Below, piece after piece: positions 59,892 through 64,000 of a stretch of DNA of 64,000 nt (positions are counted from its first letter, which is position 1; each line of letters starts with the position of its first letter). The notes below the pieces were generated by a model. It saw nothing but the letters and a program-made list of their open reading frames with translations. It did not search any database and was not told the origin of the DNA. The position numbers were made by a program, and so were the translations under genes. The DNA comes from Blastocystis hominis (taxonomy: Eukaryota; Sar; Bigyra; Opalinata; Blastocystidae), in the NCBI RefSeq assembly GCF_000151665.1, contig NW_013171815.1, forward strand, positions 385,153 to 449,152. The letters run 5' to 3'.

Positions 59892-60862
59892 TTACTCATA
59901 TACATTCAGTCCCTCCGGACCCACATCCGCGAATCCCAACGCGTTCTGCTTCCACAATTTCTGCACCACGTTGTTCACCTTCGTCTTCCAGTTTGAAAAC
60001 AGCGTGCTTTCCGCTGCTCGTTCCGACGTGGCCTCCAACTGCCACACGAGCGAAACGGCCAGCGTGGCGGGGAAGCTGAGTTTGCTCCGATTCTCCTCGG
60101 AAATGTCAGTAAACGAAGAAGAAAGAAGCGTTGCAAAGCCGTTTTCAGCTTGTTTCAATGCGGAAATCAGCGATTCTCTCTGGGAATCGGAGGCGGAGGG
60201 AACGCCAAGGAAGATTGTTCGATGGAGCGATTGAAGACCTGTCGATAGATGTTCTTTGGGTGTAAAGAAACTAACATGAATTACTCATGCGGATCATGCG
60301 GACAGATTCGAACTCAATGGAGAAAGATTGGTCTACTAATGGAACATCGCGGGTATCGAGATTGATTGTGGAACTATTTTGAGAGGTGAGCTCAGTGACA
60401 AATGGATTCTCAATGGTGGTTCCTGATATATATGTTCTCGATTGCGAGGAAGTGGACTCATTCATCTCTGGAATAGTGTCTAACGGTACATTTTGCAGCT
60501 CATTGTCGTTTAAGATGTCTATCTCATGAAAAACACATTTTTAGTACTAGCTTCGAGAAACAAAGATTCACCTTCATTGTTACAAAAATCTCGAATCGAA
60601 TTGATCGAGGAACTCATGAATCTCATGAGTAGCTTCAAATCTAAAACATAATTCAAATTCTAACAATAGTACCATGCTCATCGGCCTCGAAACCTAAAGT
60701 ATTCTGGATTCCTTTGGAAAGTGTCTGTTCTGTTACTCTACTCGTTAGAAATAAGCGATGATTGCACTTTTCTTTACTCAGAGATTGCTTTAATTGGTCC
60801 TATATGTCACATGGTTCCTTCGTTCCAACAATATGTTGAAATAACATATCTTGTGATTCCAT
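59892..60862 (-). CDS. Unrecognised helical protein
   Basis: The start MESQDMLFQHI is joined by a 30-nt intron to DQLKQSLSKEKCNHRLFLTS. Exons with LKLLMRFMSSSINSIRDFCN, MNESTSSQSRTYISGTTIEN and FVTELTSQNSSTINLDTRD follow, and the C-terminus is SLHRTIFLGVPSASDSQRES to ...FADVGPEGLNVYE, with TAA (59892-59894). Length is about 280 residues, mostly helical and polar, without membrane segments or known motifs. The start lies 84 nt from the divergent inositol kinase ATG. Several intron borders are tentative. Function unknown. Confidence 0.5.
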
Positions 60863-60946
60863 ATTATTTTATATTATTTTAAAAAGATCGAAAATGTATT
60901 TATAAAGAAGTGTCAGGAAAATTGCATATTCTTTGTATTATCCGAT

Positions 60947-61763
60947 ATGGAGGATACTCAAATCGAAGCTTTTAGTAATCAGGTCGGTGGCCATACTTTT
61001 GAATTGCAAAACCAAGGTATGTTACACCAGGGTACTTGCATTCTCAAGCAGCTCCAAGACCAGGGAAGAGGGTATCATTTCTATTCTTGATTCATTATTT
61101 AGTGACAAGGAAGTTGCTTTCTATTCTACCATCAAAGAACGAGATCCTGAATTTGTGAAGTGGATTGCAGGGTATCACGGAATAAAGGAGGTGAACCAGA
61201 ACGGTATTAATGGAAAGTTCATGATTATCGACGATCTTACCTATTCCTACAGCAAACCATCGATTATTGACCTGAAGATGGGAGTAAAAACATGGGAAGA
61301 CGATGCTCCGAAAGAAAAAATCGAACGCGAGTCGAAGAAGTATCCTCTTCAGCGAAAGATCGGTTTCCGACTTACAGGAATGCGAGTATTCAATACGGAA
61401 AAGCAGGAATTCGATATCTATGGAAAGAACTATGGATATAGCTTAACCGAGGAAACATTACCTAACATGTTTGCAACCTACTTCTCTTTCGTAAAAACAG
61501 AACTCCGCCAAGCAGTGATCCGCTCTGTTATTGAGCAACTGGAATCGATTCTGGAATGGTTCGAGTTACGAGGCCATCTGCAGTTTATTTGCACAAGTGT
61601 TCTGATCATTTTCGAGGGAAACACGGAAAGCGATTATCGCCCGATCGTTCGCCTTGTGGATTTTGCTCATGTGAGACAACTGCCTTCAGAGCAGCACGAC
61701 GAGGGATTTATTGTGGGTTTGAAGTGGATTCTGAACGATTTGAAAGGCCGAGTGGAGGAATGA
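60947..61763 (+). CDS. Inositol polyphosphate kinase (IPMK/IP6K family)
   Basis: MEDTQIEAFSNQVGGHTFEL has the conserved VGGH region, followed by TCILKQLQDQGRG. A 31-nt intron (61072-61102) joins this to DKEVAFYSTIKERDPEFV. The catalytic inositol-binding motif PSIIDLKMGVKTW (PxxxDxKxG) is intact, as is the metal-binding IVRLVDFAHV near the C-terminus. Length of about 260 residues matches IPMK/IP6K. The enzyme phosphorylates soluble inositol phosphates with ATP; which substrate cannot be told. Genomic TGA at 61761-61763. No exact TGTTTGTT follows, only weak TGTGTTTGG-type sequence. Confidence 0.85.
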
Positions 61764-61872
61764 AGAGAATTTGAGGGTTCTTCGTTGCAGTAATATTCAT
61801 CAATGTGTTTGGAATTGGTTTGTAAATAGAAGGAAAATAACAATCAATCAAACAACACAAACAATGTAGATA

Positions 61873-61884
61873 AACAAACAAACA
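61873..61884 (-). terminator. Overlapping TGTTTGTT signals of SMU1
   Basis: On minus the TGTTTGTTTGTT stretch gives two registers of the signal (61873-61880, 61877-61884), about 50 nt past the SMU1 stop. Confidence 0.55.
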
Positions 61885-61890
61885 AATCCG

Positions 61891-61915
61891 TTCATTCATT
61901 CATTCATTCATTCAT
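61891..61915. repeat. TTCA tetranucleotide microsatellite
   Basis: Six perfect TTCA units in the SMU1 3' UTR. Confidence 0.9.
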
Positions 61916-61931
61916 CCACCGTTCACTCCCT

Positions 61932-63531
61932 TTATATTCTCCAACTTGCGATTTCTCCCTTCTGCGAATACACCAACATCGCGTTCCTGTTCGGATAATG
62001 CACCATTCCCAGCAATTCATGATCTGCGATCGCGCGTTTCTCCACCAACTCGCCATCTCCGCTCGAAAAGCAATACCGATTCCCGTCATCTCCAACGCAA
62101 TACAGATATTTCCCCTTCCATTCATTCCTCTCCTTTCCCCTACATGCGGACTTTGGCACCCCGCAATGAACTGCACCTTCTCGTTCTCCGCGTGCAGCGT
62201 AAACACCAATCCTCCCTGCATCGTCATCACGAACGCGCGGTCCAATCGCGCCACCACCAGAACCCATTCCGGGTTTTGCACCAATCGCTCCGCGCTGATC
62301 ACCTGAATCTCCGCGAAACTCGACGCAGCACGCGCCGGCTGCAGCGTCCGCACGCAGCTGCTCGTCCCCAGATCCCACAGCTTCACGCAGCCATCGCTTG
62401 ACGCGCTCAGCACGTGCTGCTGGTCCGCCGTGAAGGTCACGTGATTGACGTAGCTGCTATGACCACGCAGCACTTTAAGCGTTTTCCCGCTTTTCAGCCC
62501 GTGCACGCTGCGATTGACGCCTCTCCGCTCGCTCTACCGCACCGTCCCGTCGTACGACGCCGAGCAGATCTGCTGCGCGCTGGCGTTGAAGCAGAGCGAC
62601 GTCACGCCGGCCTCGTGGACCTCGCTGAAGCGGCGCAGCAGGCCGCCCGTCGCCACGCGCCACACTTTGATCGTCCCCGCCAAATCGCCGGACGCCAGGA
62701 ACTCGCTGTCGCTGCTGAAGGCGAGGCTCAGAACGCTCTTCGCGTGGGCCATGAACTTCTCCTATGGTTCACCGCGGGGAGGACGAAAACCTGTTTTTGG
62801 TAGGGCAAATCGAGCTTCAGACCGCCTTCTTCCAGGTCCCACACTTCGATCAGCCCGTCGAAACTACCGCTCACAACGAACTGGCCGTTCGGGGACACGC
62901 AGACAACCTCGGGGTACGTTCCGTGGGGGAACTGAACCGCGGGACCGCGAATCGTGGGGATTTCGTCTTCGAGAAGAAGCGTTTCTGTGCGGTTCTGGAA
63001 GAGATTCAAGCGCTCGCCTTCGAGAAGCGTTCCGTTGGATTTCTCGAAGGCGAGCGCTTGCTGCAGAAGAGTGAGAAGACGAGAAGGAGGAGCGACGGTG
63101 ATGTAGGAAGTGAGCGTGCTGGCGAGTCGCTGGCGACGCGTTTCTTTGGTTTCTCCGACGGGATAGGCTTCGATGGGATCGAAAGAAGGCTTCTTGAGCC
63201 AGTATTCCATTTGGAGGTATCTGAGGGAGTTTATGAGGAGTTTGAGATTACAAACTTTTCTTTCCGCTCGGTCTTCATCTGCACTAAAACATCGCATTTG
63301 GTCAGCATTTCGCTGGCTGTGTAAAGTTCGCGAAGCTCGAGCAGTTCGTAGAAAACAGCTTCATACAAGTCCATCAACACCTCTTTGGGCAAGGTTAGCA
63401 TCGATACCTAGACGGAAAGCCCATTCCAAAACTCGACCTGTTCCAAAACATAGTCCCACTTTCCATTTATGATTGAGATCAGGAATAATTCCTTGTTTGA
63501 TATTTCATTCGTCGATACACTGCACCGTCAT
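61932..63531 (-). CDS. SMU1: SMU1, WD40 spliceosomal protein
   Basis: SMU1 with RED joins the spliceosome B complex and helps short introns to be spliced, which fits this genome's 30-nt introns. The N-terminal region (INGKWDYVLEQ, LPKEVLMDLYEAVFYELLEL, KKPSFDPIEAYPVGETKETR) matches the SMU1 CTLH/helical part. The WD40 propeller follows: SPNGQFVVSGSFDGLIEVWD, DSEFLASGDLAGTIKVWRVA, SYDGTVRIHGLKSGKTLKVL, HVLSASSDGCVKLWD, and KYLYCVGDDGNRYCFSS, ending GEIASWRI with TAA (61932-61934). The exact match IHGLKSGKTLK is diagnostic. The start ATG (63531) gives a truncated LisH region, so an upstream exon is possible, but the next gene starts 9 nt away on the other strand. Confidence 0.93.
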
Positions 63532-63539
63532 TCAAAACG

Positions 63540-63730
63540 ATGGATCCAAACCGTGTCTCCTTCGAGAGCGTTGTGTACGACTCTGTAAGGTTATTCTCTT
63601 TCAAATATTGCAGAATCAGCTGGATCACGCTTGTTGAGTCAACCTACCGAATATCCTTCTTTCTGCCTATCACTCACCTCCACAGACGACATTTCCACGT
63701 TTGTTTCAAATCAAACACAACACGCAAAAC
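63540..63730 (+). CDS. Possible small protein gene, structure uncertain
   Basis: ATG at 63540 opens MDPNRVSFESVVYDS, followed by a canonical GTAAGG donor and a TTGCAG acceptor (29-nt intron). After that NQLDHAC reaches a stop unless a second intron is used. One option gives a product of about 38 residues. The sequence then meets the 3' end of the minus-strand partial gene. The ATG's position 9 nt from the SMU1 start suggests a divergent promoter, but the product is unknown. Confidence 0.3.
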
Positions 63731-63731
63731 A

Positions 63732-64000
63732 TTAAGCCAACTTCGCTAGTACGCTCGCGGCCTTTTGAGCAACCAAACTATCTCCGTAGGAAGAAAGACT
63801 CGACACCTCCTCCTTCACCTCCCCGATCTTCTCGATCTTCTCCAACACCTCCATCATCTTGACTGCTTCTTTCTTCATATCCGACAGCAACTCATGCTCC
63901 TGAATCTCCCCAATCTTCTTCAACTCCTCTCTGCTCACCGCCACCAGCTTCTCTCCCGCGGCCTGTTTCACGCTCTCCGACAGCGTCGCACACGCCGAAT
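63732..64000 (-). CDS. C-terminal fragment of an unrecognised helical protein
   Basis: An open frame enters from beyond 64000 and ends ...AQKAASVLAKLA with genomic TAA (63732-63734). The visible 88 residues are helical and charged (EELKKIGEIQEHELLSDMKK, MMEVLEKIEKIGEVKEEVSS). The codon use and steady frame support a real gene. Family not identifiable from the fragment. Confidence 0.6.
   Translation of the reverse strand, partial: SACATLSESVKQAAGEKLVAVSREELKKIGEIQEHELLSDMKKEAVKMMEVLEKIEKIGEVKEEVSSLSSYGDSLVAQKAASVLAKLA

Noticed and set aside
61861-61920. Repeats of TTCA and CAAA as a possible CRISPR-like array
   Set aside because: They are simple microsatellites without spacers, in a eukaryotic 3' UTR.

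Overview
This is a nuclear chromosome segment of a eukaryote with an extremely compact, intron-rich genome. It is almost certainly Blastocystis, an anaerobic stramenopile gut protist; I cannot assign the subtype. Three things support this. Nearly every gene is broken by introns of about 28-36 nt that end in TAG or CAG. Most genes are followed by TGTTTGTT, the known Blastocystis polyadenylation signal. Several genes have no in-frame stop codon at the expected C-terminus: a single T lies exactly 4 nt before the motif, so cleavage plus the poly(A) tail makes TAA. That mechanism is established for Blastocystis; the individual sites listed here were read from this sequence. CDS spans run from start codon to stop (or to the T completed by the tail) and include introns. 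No RNA-seq was available, so all splice sites are inferred from reading frame and homology.

Layout. 1-11 kb: VPS52 (partial) and DDRGK1 on minus, TCF25/RQC1 on plus converging on proteasome subunit RPN7, mitochondrial ribosomal protein uL4m, and splicing factor SF3B3. 11-15.6 kb: an AT-rich island made of a 1.63-kb near-perfect inverted repeat with a 348-nt centre; each arm carries a divergent copy of a two-exon MORN-like/cysteine-rich membrane protein gene. 15.6-25 kb: MCM5, DDX46/Prp5 helicase converging on CTF18. 25-34 kb: tandem pair of putative glycosyltransferases, a multi-pass membrane protein, and a giant type I surface protein. 34-43 kb: kinesin-12-like, ETF alpha, kinesin-14. 43-48.5 kb: an ER thioredoxin-like protein ending in EDEL, uS4, succinyl-CoA ligase alpha, a two-RRM protein, eL21. 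48.5-57 kb (minus): a large helical protein, MFS transporter, small membrane protein, PDI. 57-64 kb: PAP2 phosphatase, CID-domain protein, an unknown, inositol polyphosphate kinase, SMU1, and two fragments.

Most genes are housekeeping: spliceosome (SF3B3, DDX46, SMU1), replication and cohesion (MCM5, CTF18), protein quality control (RPN7, TCF25, DDRGK1, PDIs), translation (uS4, eL21, uL4m), mitochondrion-related organelle metabolism (succinyl-CoA ligase, ETF), vesicle traffic (VPS52) and motors. Neighbours share very short divergent promoters (tens of bp).

The most notable architecture is at convergent gene ends. Four convergent pairs end in a 24-26 bp module with two oppositely oriented TGTTTGTT-type signals 0-2 bp apart, each 4 nt from its own cleavage base. 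I saw no tRNA, rRNA, CRISPR array or recognisable transposase gene.
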